A stretch of DNA of 32,244 nt from Myxococcales bacterium SG8_38 (GTDB lineage: Bacteria > Myxococcota_A > Polyangia > Polyangiales > Houyiibacteriaceae). Position numbers and translations under genes: made by a program. Shown here one piece after another: positions 5,831 to 14,392 of this stretch. The DNA lies in NCBI GenBank assembly GCA_001303415.1, contig LJTN01000042.1:1-32244 (forward strand), given 5' to 3'. Position 1 is the first letter of the stretch, and each line of letters begins with the position of its first letter. The notes beneath the pieces are model-generated. The model was not told the DNA's origin and searched no databases. It worked only from the letters and a program-made list of their open reading frames with translations.

Positions 5831-6730
5831 CTACCCAACACGGGCGAGAAACGCTCGGATCTCCGTCAGCACCGCTCGAATCCGCGGGATTTCCGCAAGG
5901 ACCGCGGGCACGACCACGCGAAGCGGCCGTTCCCGTCCTATGTCGTTGGGTAACACGGGCACGAGCCCATCGGCAGGAGCATCCGACTCCGGGATCTCGG
6001 CGTCGGGTAAGAAGGCGATGCCCATCCCGGCCGCGGCGCACCGGCGCAGCAGGTGGATATCCGGACTGATCACGCGCGGCACCACGCGCAAGGTCGTTCC
6101 TTGCCACGTCGGCCAGATGGTCGCATCGCCGTCCGGACAATCCCACGCAAGCAAGTCGTGATGCGCCAACTCGTCCAGCGTCTTCGGGACTCCCTTGCGT
6201 CGGAGGTACTCGCGACTCGCAATCAGCCGCTCGCGCACCCGCAGAAGCTCGTACGAGACCCAGGACCCCGCCGGGCTGCGGGTACCGAAGTGCACGGCGA
6301 CGTCGACGTCTTCGAGCAATCCACCAAGTGGATCCTCCGAGAAGTGAACCCGGAGTGACAGATGCGGGTACTTCGTTCGCAACGCCGCGAACAGTGATGT
6401 CACGCCCTCCGGTGGCAGCCCCACGGGAACCATGAAGCGCAGCTCGCCTGTCGGCTCGGCTCCGACCTCGCGCACGGAGCTCAAAAGCGCGCTCGCTTCC
6501 TGCAGGATTCGGCGACCTCGCGCAGCCAGAACCGATCCCGCCTCGGTGGGCGTCACGCCGTGTGCGGTCCGGTGAAGCAGTGGTACCCCGGCCCGTGCCT
6601 CCAGCTCGTCCAGGCGCCTTCGTAACGTGGCCCGAGCGAAGTTGAGCGACCGCGCACCGGCCACGATCGACCCCGTTTCGACCACCGCCACGAAGGCACG
6701 CAGCTCATCCAGATCCATGACCGATGGCAT
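5831..6730 (-). CDS. LysR-family transcriptional regulator
   Basis: The 299-residue protein has the LysR layout: an N-terminal winged helix-turn-helix (LDELRAFVAVVETGSIVAGA, then ARATLRRRLDELEARAGVPL and TPTEAG), a linker helix, and a substrate-binding domain (GELRFMVPVGLPP, VDVAVHFG, DLLAWDCPDGD, CAAAGMGIAFLPD). Start 6730 is used; ATG 6718 (MDLDELRAF) is equally possible and is the more usual distance to the helix-turn-helix. Its DNA-binding part belongs to the group that includes LTTR repressors of oxidoreductase and catabolic genes. It is transcribed away from a crotonase gene at 6843 and towards the broken crotonase at 5778. By the usual LysR rule it should control the divergent gene, with a CoA- or ketone-type inducer being only a guess. 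Confidence 0.9.
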   Translation of the reverse strand: MPSVMDLDELRAFVAVVETGSIVAGARSLNFARATLRRRLDELEARAGVPLLHRTAHGVTPTEAGSVLAARGRRILQEASALLSSVREVGAEPTGELRFMVPVGLPPEGVTSLFAALRTKYPHLSLRVHFSEDPLGGLLEDVDVAVHFGTRSPAGSWVSYELLRVRERLIASREYLRRKGVPKTLDELAHHDLLAWDCPDGDATIWPTWQGTTLRVVPRVISPDIHLLRRCAAAGMGIAFLPDAEIPESDAPADGLVPVLPNDIGRERPLRVVVPAVLAEIPRIRAVLTEIRAFLARVG

Positions 6731-6779
6731 GTTGCCCCAGATGGCAACTTATTGTCCATCTCCTGCCCACCAATGGACA
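6731..6779 (+). promoter_or_regulatory. Candidate LysR operator region with two inverted repeats
   Basis: The divergent spacer between the LysR gene and the plus-strand crotonase gene holds two inverted repeats. One is GTTGCC (6731-6736) with GGCAAC (6743-6748); the other is TGTCCAT (6753-6759) with ATGGACA (6773-6779). The first abuts the LysR start codon. Position and symmetry suit LysR autoregulation, but no binding evidence exists. Confidence 0.45.
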
Positions 6780-6842
6780 TTCCTTAGCCATCCTCTCAGT
6801 CGTAGGGTCGCCGTGTCCAACCCCCAGCAAGGAGGAATCGCG

Positions 6843-7733
6843 ATGTCACTCACAAGCTACGTACCCACGCCGAAGTTCGAGGAATACAAGGAGCTCTTCA
6901 AGGAGCACTTCGAGATGGAGCGCCGCGACGGGATCATCGTGCTCCGCATGCACACGTTGGGCGGTGATGTGCAGTGGAACTTCGAGCTCCACCGCGCCAT
7001 CTGGCAGGCGTTTCGTACCGTCGGGTCCGATCCCGAAAACGAGGTGATGATCCTCACGACGACGGGGGACACCTGGATCGCCAACATGGACGACTCGAGC
7101 TTCTCCAAGGAGGAAGAGGATCGTCCCTACTATAGCTACGAGCACATGTACTTCGATGGTCGTCAGATGCTGATCAGTCTGATCCACGACGTCGAGATCC
7201 CGACCATTGGCGTGATTCCTGGCCCCGGCGCACACACGGAGCTAGCGCTGATGTGCGATCTCACGATCTGCTCAGACAACACGATCCTGATCGACCCGCA
7301 CCTCGATCTCGGTCTTGTGCCTGGCGATGGCATCCACAGCGCGTTCATAGAGCTCATGGGCGTGAAGCGAGCGACCTATGCGATGTGGATGTGCGAGCCC
7401 ATCAGCGCGCAGAAGGCGCTGGAGTACGGTCTCGTGAACGAGGTCGTTCCGCGTGCGAAGCTCATGGATCGCGCTCAAGAGATTGCGAAGCGCCTAGTTT
7501 CCAAGAAGCGAACGACCCGGCGCATGTCCGTGCAGGTGATGCGGCGGCCATGGAAGCAACGCATCGTGGACGATCTCGACGGAGGCTTTGCCATGGAGAT
7601 GCACGCGTATCTCTGCGACAAACCGCAACACCGCGACCGAATCGGAGAGGAGACGCTAAAAGACAAGGGCGCGCAGTTCGACATGACGGAAGCTGACCGC
7701 AAAAAGGGCGTCCGAGGGAACATCTCGGCGTAG
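6843..7733 (+). CDS. Crotonase-superfamily hydrolase, 6-oxocamphor-hydrolase-like
   Basis: The 296-residue protein starts at ATG 6843 behind a strong site (AAGGAGG, 6 bp upstream). It has the crotonase fold, but its motifs follow 6-oxocamphor hydrolase (retro-Claisen beta-diketone hydrolase): MHTLGGDVQW (His37), IPGPGAHTELALMCD (His131), LGLVPGDGIH (Asp162) and FAMEMHA (Glu252). These line up by eye with the catalytic His45, His122, Asp154 and Glu244 as I recall them for the Rhodococcus enzyme. The second oxyanion-hole Gly cluster of CoA-using crotonases is replaced by GPGAHTE, which speaks against an ordinary enoyl-CoA hydratase. The likely reaction is C-C cleavage of a cyclic diketone; the substrate is unknown. 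It diverges from the LysR gene, its probable regulator. Confidence 0.78.
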   Translation: MSLTSYVPTPKFEEYKELFKEHFEMERRDGIIVLRMHTLGGDVQWNFELHRAIWQAFRTVGSDPENEVMILTTTGDTWIANMDDSSFSKEEEDRPYYSYEHMYFDGRQMLISLIHDVEIPTIGVIPGPGAHTELALMCDLTICSDNTILIDPHLDLGLVPGDGIHSAFIELMGVKRATYAMWMCEPISAQKALEYGLVNEVVPRAKLMDRAQEIAKRLVSKKRTTRRMSVQVMRRPWKQRIVDDLDGGFAMEMHAYLCDKPQHRDRIGEETLKDKGAQFDMTEADRKKGVRGNISA

Positions 7734-7830
7734 GGAAGCACGAGAGCCCAGAAGAGCCATCTAGCGGCGACTATCGAATCGTGGCTGCGCGCCTGGAGTC
7801 TGCAGGAGCAAGCTGACTGCGGCCGCCGAG

Positions 7831-8790
7831 CTATTGCCGTAGCGCTGCGAGACCCTGTTCCATCGCGACGAGCGGTTGATAACCGAGCTCGTCGCGCGCC
7901 TTGTCGATCTTGACCGTGCAGTCGACGGACAGGATGCACGCCTCGAAGCGGGTGATGGGAGGCGGCTTCTGCACGCGGAATAGGCGCCAGAGCGGCTCGA
8001 CTGCTCCCGCCACGCCACGAACCAGCCACGCCGGCACGGACTTGTCGGGCATCTCGACACCTGCGGTGCGCAGATACGCGGTGAGAAATGCACGGATGGT
8101 GTGCACCTCGTCGTCGGCGATGAAATAGGCCTCGCCGCCTCTTCCGTGCGCCAAAGCGAGCTCGATAGCGTGCGTGAGATTGTCGATGTGGCAGCTCGAG
8201 GTCCTGCTCCGGCCGCCATCGATCCAAGCGAACCTGCCGGACTCTACGAGATGCCGCACTGCCGGCAGCACGGTCTCGTCGCCAGGTCCCCAGACGAGGC
8301 GCGGGCGAAGCACTAGGGTTTGCATGCCCAAGAGGTCGTTTGCGCCGCGCACTGCGAGCTCTGCTCGAGCCTTCGTTGCCGAGTAGGGGAAGGGTGAGTC
8401 TGGCGCCAAGGGATAGCTCTCGTCGATGTCCCGCATGGGCTGGCCCTTGAACAAAGCCGCTTCGGTCCCGATGTGAATGAATCGCCGGACGCCGGCGGAC
8501 CCGGCCGCCTCGAGCATCCTGCGTGTTCCCTCCACGTTGATGCGCTCGAAATCCGACCATGCCCCCCAGGCCTCGGCTTTGGCCGCCGCGTGAATCACCG
8601 CGTCGCAGCCGGCGAGGTGCGAAGCGTCGACGTCGTCGAGGCTGCAACGCACCGCGCGTGCGCCCCTTTGCTCCACGGTGCGAGCCGACGAATCCGACCG
8701 CGCCATCGCTACCAGATCGTGGTCCTCGGCGAGACGCCGAATCACGGCGCCCCCCACGAATCCCGAACCGCCGGTGACGAAGATTCTCAT
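7831..8790 (-). CDS. NAD-dependent epimerase/dehydratase (extended SDR)
   Basis: The 319-residue protein begins MRIFVTGGSGFVGG, the GxxGxxG dinucleotide-binding loop of extended short-chain dehydrogenases. It has CDAVIHAAA at the NAD(P) site, a Thr109 in IHIGTEA, and the catalytic pair Tyr136/Lys140 in YSATK. The segments LRPRLVWGPGDE and HIDNLTHAIELAL are those of 3-beta-hydroxysteroid-dehydrogenase/NAD(P)H-steroid-like members (NAD_binding_10 / 3Beta_HSD type), so it may act on a hydroxy-sterol, terpenoid or sugar. Start ATG 8790 is preferred; ATG 8802 would add MASA. No clear ribosome-binding site precedes either. The 180 bp upstream, to the glycosylase gene, show no other feature. Confidence 0.88.
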   Translation of the reverse strand: MRIFVTGGSGFVGGAVIRRLAEDHDLVAMARSDSSARTVEQRGARAVRCSLDDVDASHLAGCDAVIHAAAKAEAWGAWSDFERINVEGTRRMLEAAGSAGVRRFIHIGTEAALFKGQPMRDIDESYPLAPDSPFPYSATKARAELAVRGANDLLGMQTLVLRPRLVWGPGDETVLPAVRHLVESGRFAWIDGGRSRTSSCHIDNLTHAIELALAHGRGGEAYFIADDEVHTIRAFLTAYLRTAGVEMPDKSVPAWLVRGVAGAVEPLWRLFRVQKPPPITRFEACILSVDCTVKIDKARDELGYQPLVAMEQGLAALRQ

Positions 8791-8982
8791 TGCTGACGCC
8801 ATTTCACAGCCGCGCCTCGCGCCACATCAACCACATGGGCGGGCCACCGATCACGGCGTCCAGATCGCCAGGCTGCGCGCTGCGAATTCGAATGGAGCCT
8901 CCTCCTTGCATGCCGTGATCGATATAGCGCGCTTCACGGACTACCGCTGGCGCTGCCGCCGATCTCCCCTCACAATCCCGAC

Positions 8983-9588
8983 GTGCCCGGACGTCTGCTT
9001 CCCCGGCAGTTCTACGCGCGCGATGCCCTCGAAGTGGCCCGGGACCTGCTGGGCCAAGAGATCTGGCATGGCGAGGTCGGCCTCCGCATCACGGAGGTCG
9101 AGGCGTACCGCTATCCCCACGACAGCGCGAACCACTGTCGCGCGGGTCTCACTGCCCGCAATGCGCCCATGTGGGGACCCCCGGGCCACGCATACGTCTA
9201 TCTGTGTTACGGCTTGCACCAGATGCTGAATCTGGTGACCAATCGCGAGGGCGAGGGGGCGGCCGTGCTGATTCGCTCGTGCGAGCCGATCGCGGGTCAT
9301 GCCACGATTCGACGGCGCCGCGGCGGAAAGGAAGGACCGGTTCTTCTTACCGGGCCCGGAAAGATCGGTCAGGCGCTGGGCCTCGATGCCACCTTCAGCG
9401 GCCACCCCCTGTACCGTCGTGGCGGGCTCGAGGTGCGAGAGGGTGCGCCCGCCGCCGAGATTGCGGTCGGCTCCCGAATCGGAATCGGCTACGCCGAGCG
9501 CGAGCATCAAGAAGCGGAATGGCGTTTGGCGGTTGCCAACTCCCCTTGGGTGAGCCACGCGCGCCAGCTCCGAGGTGTCGCGCGATGA
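8983..9588 (+). CDS. 3-methyladenine DNA glycosylase (AAG/MPG family)
   Basis: This monofunctional base-excision glycosylase removes alkylated purines such as 3-methyladenine and hypoxanthine from DNA. The 201-residue protein starts at GTG 8983 and shows the family order: LLPRQFYARDALEVARDLLG, RITEVEAYRYPHDSANH with the catalytic Glu40, GPPGHAYVYLCYGLHQMLN with the aromatic intercalation region, VLIRSCEPI, and TGPGKIGQALGL. Length suits bacterial members. The stop overlaps the start of apaG by ATGA at 9585-9588, so the two genes are coupled. Confidence 0.95.
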   Translation: MPGRLLPRQFYARDALEVARDLLGQEIWHGEVGLRITEVEAYRYPHDSANHCRAGLTARNAPMWGPPGHAYVYLCYGLHQMLNLVTNREGEGAAVLIRSCEPIAGHATIRRRRGGKEGPVLLTGPGKIGQALGLDATFSGHPLYRRGGLEVREGAPAAEIAVGSRIGIGYAEREHQEAEWRLAVANSPWVSHARQLRGVAR

Positions 9589-9986
9589 GCGGCCCGTCGA
9601 CGACCTCGAGCGCGAGCACCCACGGCATCCTCGTCGAGGTGCAAAGCCAGTACCTCCCCGATCAGTCGCACCCGGGGAGCCGTCGCTTCGTCTTCGCCTA
9701 CACAATCACCATCACCAACAACAGCAAGGAAGTGGTCCAGCTTCGCTCGCGCCACTGGATCATCACCAACGCCCTCGGTGAGAGCGAAGAGGTCGAAGGA
9801 CCGGGCGTGGTCGGTGAGCAGCCCATCCTGAGCCCGGGCGACAGCTTTCGCTACACCAGCGGCGCCGTGCTTCCGACCGAGCGCGGAACGATGCAAGGCA
9901 CCTACCAGATGCACCGCGCCGACGGCGCGCAGTTCGACGCCCAGATCGCACCGTTCCTGCTCGAGCGGCCGTACTCCCTCAACTGA
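9585..9986 (+). CDS. apaG: ApaG (DUF525) protein
   Basis: The 133-residue protein is a single ApaG/DUF525 domain, a fibronectin-III-like fold. Characteristic segments are GILVEVQSQYLPDQSHPGSR, FVFAYTITITNNS, VQLRSRHWIITNALG, EVEGPGVVGEQPILSPGDSF and YTSGAVLPTERGTMQGTYQM. ApaG was named for an effect on cobalt/magnesium tolerance in enterobacteria, and its biochemical role is unclear. The start overlaps the glycosylase stop (ATGA). The 3' end overlaps the convergent gene that ends at 9979 by 8 bp. Confidence 0.95.
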   Translation: MSGPSTTSSASTHGILVEVQSQYLPDQSHPGSRRFVFAYTITITNNSKEVVQLRSRHWIITNALGESEEVEGPGVVGEQPILSPGDSFRYTSGAVLPTERGTMQGTYQMHRADGAQFDAQIAPFLLERPYSLN

Positions 9987-10497
9987 TGGGCGCCGAGGCG
10001 AGGCTCTTGTCCCAAGCGGACTTGATGGCCTTGTAGGTCTCGATGCCGCTTTCGCTCAGGTCGAGCGCGCCTTCCGCGACCAGGTGCTGGTGGATCTGTT
10101 TCGGATCACTCTGCCAGCCTCGCGGCACGTCGAGCTTCACGTTGACCGGGACGCCGCCGAGCAGGCCTTGCTCCTCCATGGTCCACAGCGCTTCGGCCGC
10201 CAGGAACTGTCCGGCAATCTTTCGGTACTCGGGCTTCAGGTGGCTCGCCAAGGGAAACACGTCGTAGAGCCCCACCGCGTCTGCGGGCACTGCCAGCGGC
10301 TTGCGCAGCGCATGGAACACGGGGGCCGCGATGGGCAGCTCCACGAGCTCGATTCCGGCCACGTCGTGACCATCGATGGCCTGCAGGGATCGCTCGTAGG
10401 CATCGCCATGGCTCCGGCTGACCGCCGCAGGTCGCGCGGAGCTGTCCAAGAGCACCGTAATCACCAAATACGGCCGCGGATCTGGTTTTTCCGTCAT
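9979..10497 (-). CDS. Conserved-looking hypothetical protein
   Basis: The 172-residue protein starts at ATG 10497 (MTEKPDPRPYLVITVLLDSS). It has no signal peptide, membrane segment or cysteine-rich region. Codon use is like that of its neighbours, with strong G/C at third positions, which supports coding. The middle part (VELPIAAPVFHALRKPLAVP, then GLYDVFPLASHLKPEYRKIA) suggests a globular alpha/beta protein; I do not recognise the family. It converges with apaG and overlaps it by 8 bp, and it diverges from the YciO-type gene. Function unknown. Confidence 0.75.
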   Translation of the reverse strand: MTEKPDPRPYLVITVLLDSSARPAAVSRSHGDAYERSLQAIDGHDVAGIELVELPIAAPVFHALRKPLAVPADAVGLYDVFPLASHLKPEYRKIAGQFLAAEALWTMEEQGLLGGVPVNVKLDVPRGWQSDPKQIHQHLVAEGALDLSESGIETYKAIKSAWDKSLASAPIS

Positions 10498-10590
10498 TTG
10501 CGGGCGTGTAGTTAGCGCATTTGTCACCGGTTGGGTAGTCCTCGTTGCCTTGACGTCACCCGGTGCGGTCGGTAGCTGGACGGCCCACGC

Positions 10591-11190
10591 ATGCGCATCG
10601 AAATTCACCCCACGCATCCGCAGCCCCGGCGCGTCCATCAAGTGGTGGAGATACTCCGTCGCGGCGGCGTGATCGTCTATCCAACGGGCACCGTGTACGG
10701 CCTCGGGTGCGACATTCATCAAAAGAAGGCCGTCGAGCGCATCTACCAGATCCGGCAACTCAAAAAGGACCACCCGTTGAGCTTCATGTGCCCGGACTTG
10801 AGCAAGATCGCGCGGTATGCGCACGTGGATGATTTCGCCTACCGCATCATGAAGCGCTTGGTGCCGGGGCCGTATACGTTCGTGCTGCGCGCCACGCGCG
10901 ACGTGCCCAAGCTCCTGGTCCGCAAGCAAAAGACCGTCGGAATTCGGGTGCCGGACGACCCGGTGGCGCTGGCGCTCCTACAGGAGCTCGCAAGCCCCAT
11001 CGTGTCGACCTCGGCCACGGTCGACGGCGAGGTCCTCAACGATCCGGACGAGCTTCACGCACGCTTCCGGCACGTCGACGCATTCGTCGATGCGGGGTGG
11101 GGCGGCATCGAGCCATCCACCATCATCGATCTCACCGGGGATGAGCCCGTGGTGCTCCGTGTAGGCGCCGGACCGGTGGACGTGCTCTAG
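10591..11190 (+). CDS. Sua5/YciO/YrdC-family protein, YciO type
   Basis: The 199-residue protein is one YrdC-like domain. It shows GGVIVYPTGTVYGLGCDI, the RQLKKDHPLSFMCPDLSKIA nucleotide-binding segment, KRLVPGPYTFVLRA, KTVGIRVPDD and PIVSTSATVDGE. YrdC/Sua5 proteins make threonylcarbamoyl-AMP for the t6A modification of tRNA. YciO paralogues share the fold, and their activity is less certain. The STSAT motif and the compact length without a Sua5 C-terminal domain point to the YciO branch. No other TsaC/Sua5 gene is in the window, so its part in t6A synthesis cannot be judged here. Confidence 0.9.
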   Translation: MRIEIHPTHPQPRRVHQVVEILRRGGVIVYPTGTVYGLGCDIHQKKAVERIYQIRQLKKDHPLSFMCPDLSKIARYAHVDDFAYRIMKRLVPGPYTFVLRATRDVPKLLVRKQKTVGIRVPDDPVALALLQELASPIVSTSATVDGEVLNDPDELHARFRHVDAFVDAGWGGIEPSTIIDLTGDEPVVLRVGAGPVDVL

Positions 11191-11742
11191 TCACGCACGC
11201 ACCGGACCGCCTCGCGCCTCGGTGATCAGGCTTCGCAGAAGCGTGGTCCAATCACGATAGCGCGGCGCCTTCCGAACCTGCTCGACGATGCGCTCCGCCG
11301 TCCAATCGTCGCGGCCCTGGTACTGCGCGACCGCCGCCCAGTTCGCGAGGTGATGGTCCCACTGCTCGGCGGTCCAAGAGCCGACCTCACCGGAGCGAAA
11401 AATGAACAGATGATCCTCGGCGAGATCGGCCCCCGCCACCCAAAGACCCGTATCGGAGATGAAAGGGCCGAGCGTCCGAATGACCAGCTCGCGCTCTGCT
11501 GCGCGGCCGAGGGGCTCGAGCGCCCGATCGAACTGCTCCCAGCTTCGCGTCAGCGTGCGAACACGCTCTTCGGAGATCGGCATGTGTGGCTTGAAAGCGC
11601 CAGGCGCGACGCGCGCATCGTGGTCGTCGTGAATGTGAATGCCGTGCCGGTTTTCCGCATCGCGATAAGCCTGGAGCGCCGCTTCACGCGGCGTTTGTCC
11701 GTCGAGGTGCGCGAGGAGTGCGGCGATGAGGGGACGAGTCAC
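11191..11742 (-). CDS. Hypothetical protein downstream of coaBC
   Basis: The 183-residue protein starts at ATG 11742, 12 bp after the end of coaBC on the same strand, so it is probably cotranscribed. It has no signal peptide or membrane helix. It is rich in Trp, His and Arg, with segments such as YRDAENRHGIHIHDDHDARV, LGPFISDTGLWVAGADLAED and WTAEQWDHHLANWAAVAQYQ. The His/Asp cluster near residues 33-42 could bind metal, but that is only a visual impression. I do not recognise the family. Its stop is directly next to that of the convergent YciO gene. Confidence 0.72.
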   Translation of the reverse strand: MTRPLIAALLAHLDGQTPREAALQAYRDAENRHGIHIHDDHDARVAPGAFKPHMPISEERVRTLTRSWEQFDRALEPLGRAAERELVIRTLGPFISDTGLWVAGADLAEDHLFIFRSGEVGSWTAEQWDHHLANWAAVAQYQGRDDWTAERIVEQVRKAPRYRDWTTLLRSLITEARGGPVRA

Positions 11743-11754
11743 GATGCCATCCGG

Positions 11755-12987
11755 TTAGTTGGGGGCATCGCGCTCGGCTTCGCGCCCCTGGCGATGCGCA
11801 GCCTGGTGCAAGAGCACTCGGATGCGGTCGAGGATTTGATCAGCCAGGGCGCGCTTGCTCATCTGTGGGAGCGGTGTCGACGACCCTGCCTCCACCAGCA
11901 CGGCGCGGTTTGTGTCGCCACCAAGACCCGCGCCCGCTTCGTTGGCTACGATGAGGTCAGCCGCTTTTTTGACTAGCTTTTCCCGCGCAGCCTGCTCCAG
12001 GTTCTCGGTCTCGAGCGCAAATCCGACCAACACTGCCGGGCGTTGGGCTCGCTTGGCGCCGAGGTCGGCCAGGATGTCCGGATTGCGAACGAGCTCGATT
12101 TGGAGGTTCTCGCCCTTTTTGATCTTCTGGCCCGCGCGTCGGTGCGGCCGGTAGTCCGCAACCGCAGCCGCCATGACGACGACGTCGAACGCATCGAAGC
12201 GCGACATGATCGCCTCGTGCATCTGCCGCGCCGACCACACCTGCACGACCTCGGCCCCAGACGGCGGCGGAATGTGCACGGGCCCGCTCACGATCGTGAC
12301 CTCCGCGCCCCGCCGCAGCGCTTGGGCGGCGATGGCGTACCCCATGCGGCCGCTCGAGCGGTTGCCGATGAAGCGCACCGGGTCGAGGTCTTCGTGTGTC
12401 GGGCCAGCGCTGATCAGCAACCGAACCCCTTCGAGGTCCTTCGCATGGGCGAGATGGGTCTCCACGCCGTCGGCGATCTCTACGGGCTCCATCATTCGGC
12501 CGAGCCCAATCTCGCCGCTGGCGAGCGGCCCGATCACGGGGCCGAGCAAGACGGCACCGCTTCGCGTCAGCGCTTCGGCGTTGCGCTGCATGGCCGGGTG
12601 GGACCACATGCGGGAGTGCATGGCGGGCGCAAAGAAGACTTGGCCCTTGGCGCAGGCCAACGTTGCCAGGACTACGTCGTCGGCGTGGCCGTTGGCGGCG
12701 CGCGCCATCAGGTTCATGGTGGCCGGCGCGATGACCACTGCATCGGCCCATTCACCGAGCTCGACATGCACCTCGCCCGCGTAGTCCTCGGCCCAGAGGT
12801 CGGTCACCGGGGGCTTGCCGGTGAGGCCTGCAAACGTGATGGGCCCCACGAATCGCCGGGCTGCGTCGGTCATCACGACGCGAACTTCGGCACCTCGACG
12901 CATCAGCTCACGAACGAGCTCCACCGCCTTGAACGCGGCAATCCCGCCGCCCAGTCCAACGACGATGCGCTTTCCCTGCAGGGACAT
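11755..12987 (-). CDS. coaBC: Bifunctional phosphopantothenoylcysteine decarboxylase / phosphopantothenate-cysteine ligase
   Basis: The 410-residue protein joins CoaC (about 1-185) and CoaB (about 186-400), which ligate cysteine to 4'-phosphopantothenate and then decarboxylate the product on the way to coenzyme A. CoaC shows the FMN-site GGGIAAFKAVELVR, the catalytic His74 in EVHVELGEWAD, and APATMN. CoaB shows ISAGPTHEDLDPVRFIGNRS, MAAAVADYRP and KIKKGEN. Two CoaC positions depart from the E. coli Dfp pattern: PAMHSRMW has His124 where E. coli has Asn, and LASGEIGLGRM has Ser157 where E. coli has the active-site Cys. Full length and an intact CoaB half argue for a working enzyme. A hypothetical gene follows 12 bp downstream. 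Confidence 0.95.
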   Translation of the reverse strand: MSLQGKRIVVGLGGGIAAFKAVELVRELMRRGAEVRVVMTDAARRFVGPITFAGLTGKPPVTDLWAEDYAGEVHVELGEWADAVVIAPATMNLMARAANGHADDVVLATLACAKGQVFFAPAMHSRMWSHPAMQRNAEALTRSGAVLLGPVIGPLASGEIGLGRMMEPVEIADGVETHLAHAKDLEGVRLLISAGPTHEDLDPVRFIGNRSSGRMGYAIAAQALRRGAEVTIVSGPVHIPPPSGAEVVQVWSARQMHEAIMSRFDAFDVVVMAAAVADYRPHRRAGQKIKKGENLQIELVRNPDILADLGAKRAQRPAVLVGFALETENLEQAAREKLVKKAADLIVANEAGAGLGGDTNRAVLVEAGSSTPLPQMSKRALADQILDRIRVLLHQAAHRQGREAERDAPN

Positions 12988-13082
12988 CTTTCCGCGAGTC
13001 TAGCAGGGGTAGGCCCTTTTGCGACGTGCCTTCTCGCGTTTCCAAACTGAACGGAAAGCCCGTATCGAGGGGGCGCCGCCCG

Positions 13083-14336
13083 TCAGCGACTCGAGATGCC
13101 GGGCGCCGGGAACTGGTCGCATAGCTCTTTGACCTCGCCCGCGATGCGGCTGATCAGCTGCTCGTTCTCGACATCCTCGACGACATCCGCCATCCAGTTG
13201 CCGAGACGCCTCATTTCTTCGGGGCCCATTCCGCGGCTCGTGATCGCGGGGGTTCCGAGACGAAGGCCACTCGGATCGAACGGCTTGCGCGGGTCGAAGG
13301 GCACGGAGTTGTAGTTGGCTACCATGCCTGCGCGATCGAGCGCCTGCGCCGCGACCTTGCCCGGCACGTCCTTGTTGGTGAGGTCGATCAGAATCAGATG
13401 GTTGTCGCTCCCGCCCGTCACCAAATCGAAACCTCGCGACAACAATGCATCCGCCAAAACCCGCGAGTTGTCGACGATGGCGTGCGCATACGCCTTGAAC
13501 TCGTCGGTCATGGCGAGCTTGGCTGCAATCGCGATGCCCGCGGTGGTCCCGTTGTGGGGGCCGCCTTGCAAGCCGGGGAACACCGCGCGGTCGATCGCGC
13601 TTCGGTGCTCCTCGTTGCAGAGGATCATGCCGCCACGCGGCCCGCGAAACGTCTTGTGGGTCGTGCTGCTGATGACCTCGGCGTGGCCGACCGGCGAGGG
13701 GTGCGCGCCACCGGCCACCAGCCCAGAGATGTGCGCAATGTCGGCCACGAGGATGGCGCCGACCTCCCGGGCAATCTCGGCGAACTTCGCAAAGTCGATG
13801 AGGCGCGGATATGCCGTCGCGCCGCAGAACAGAACCTTCGGCTTGTGCTCTCGCGCGAGCGAAGCCACTTGGTCGAAGTCGATCAGGTGATCGTCGCGGC
13901 GAACGCCGTACTGAATGGCGTTGAAGTACTTGCCCGAGATCGAAACCTTCCAGCCGTGGGTGAGGTGCCCGCCGCTCGGCAAGCCCATCCCCATGATGGT
14001 GTCGCCGGGCTTGCAGAACGCGAAGTAGACCGCGAGGTTGGCCGGTGAGCCCGAGTACGGCTGCACGTTGGCGTGGTCCACGCCGAAAAGGCGCTTGAGA
14101 CGTTCGATCGCGAGCTTCTCCACGGTGTCGATGTTCTGCTGGCCCTCGTAGTACCGTTTTCCGGCATAGCCCTCCGAGTACTTGTTATTGAGGACGCTGC
14201 CGCAGGCCTCCATGACGGCCCGGCTCGCGTAGTTTTCGCTCGGGATGAGGCGCAGCTTGTCGTGCTGCCGCTTTTGTTCCTCGGCGATGCACTGAGCGAT
14301 TTCGGGGTCGGCTTCGATGAGGGGTAGATCGGCCAT
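13083..14336 (-). CDS. glyA: Serine hydroxymethyltransferase
   Basis: This PLP enzyme interconverts serine and glycine while loading one-carbon units onto tetrahydrofolate. The 417-residue length is typical of bacterial GlyA. Visible features are LIPSENYASRAVMEA, NKYSEGYAGKRYYEGQQNID, VQPYSGSPANLAVYFAF, the substrate segment GLPSGGHLTHG, and the PLP-lysine motif STTHKTFRGPRGG with Lys near residue 227. The start ATG 14336 has GGAGAAACC directly upstream. It is divergent from trpE across 56 bp, where I see neither an attenuator nor a riboswitch-like structure. Confidence 0.97.
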   Translation of the reverse strand: MADLPLIEADPEIAQCIAEEQKRQHDKLRLIPSENYASRAVMEACGSVLNNKYSEGYAGKRYYEGQQNIDTVEKLAIERLKRLFGVDHANVQPYSGSPANLAVYFAFCKPGDTIMGMGLPSGGHLTHGWKVSISGKYFNAIQYGVRRDDHLIDFDQVASLAREHKPKVLFCGATAYPRLIDFAKFAEIAREVGAILVADIAHISGLVAGGAHPSPVGHAEVISSTTHKTFRGPRGGMILCNEEHRSAIDRAVFPGLQGGPHNGTTAGIAIAAKLAMTDEFKAYAHAIVDNSRVLADALLSRGFDLVTGGSDNHLILIDLTNKDVPGKVAAQALDRAGMVANYNSVPFDPRKPFDPSGLRLGTPAITSRGMGPEEMRRLGNWMADVVEDVENEQLISRIAGEVKELCDQFPAPGISSR

Positions 14337-14392
14337 GGTTTCTCCGGCTCGACCCTTAGCACGATTGTCACAACGGTGTTATTCGGAGTGCC

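Noticed and set aside
10550-10578. TTGACG and TAGCTG 17 bp apart before the YciO gene, a possible promoter
   Set aside because: The -10 box is poor and would leave only about six bases of leader; too weak to list.
14337-14392. Possible trp attenuator or riboswitch between glyA and trpE
   Set aside because: Only 56 bp, with no Trp-codon leader, no paired stem set and no T-tract.
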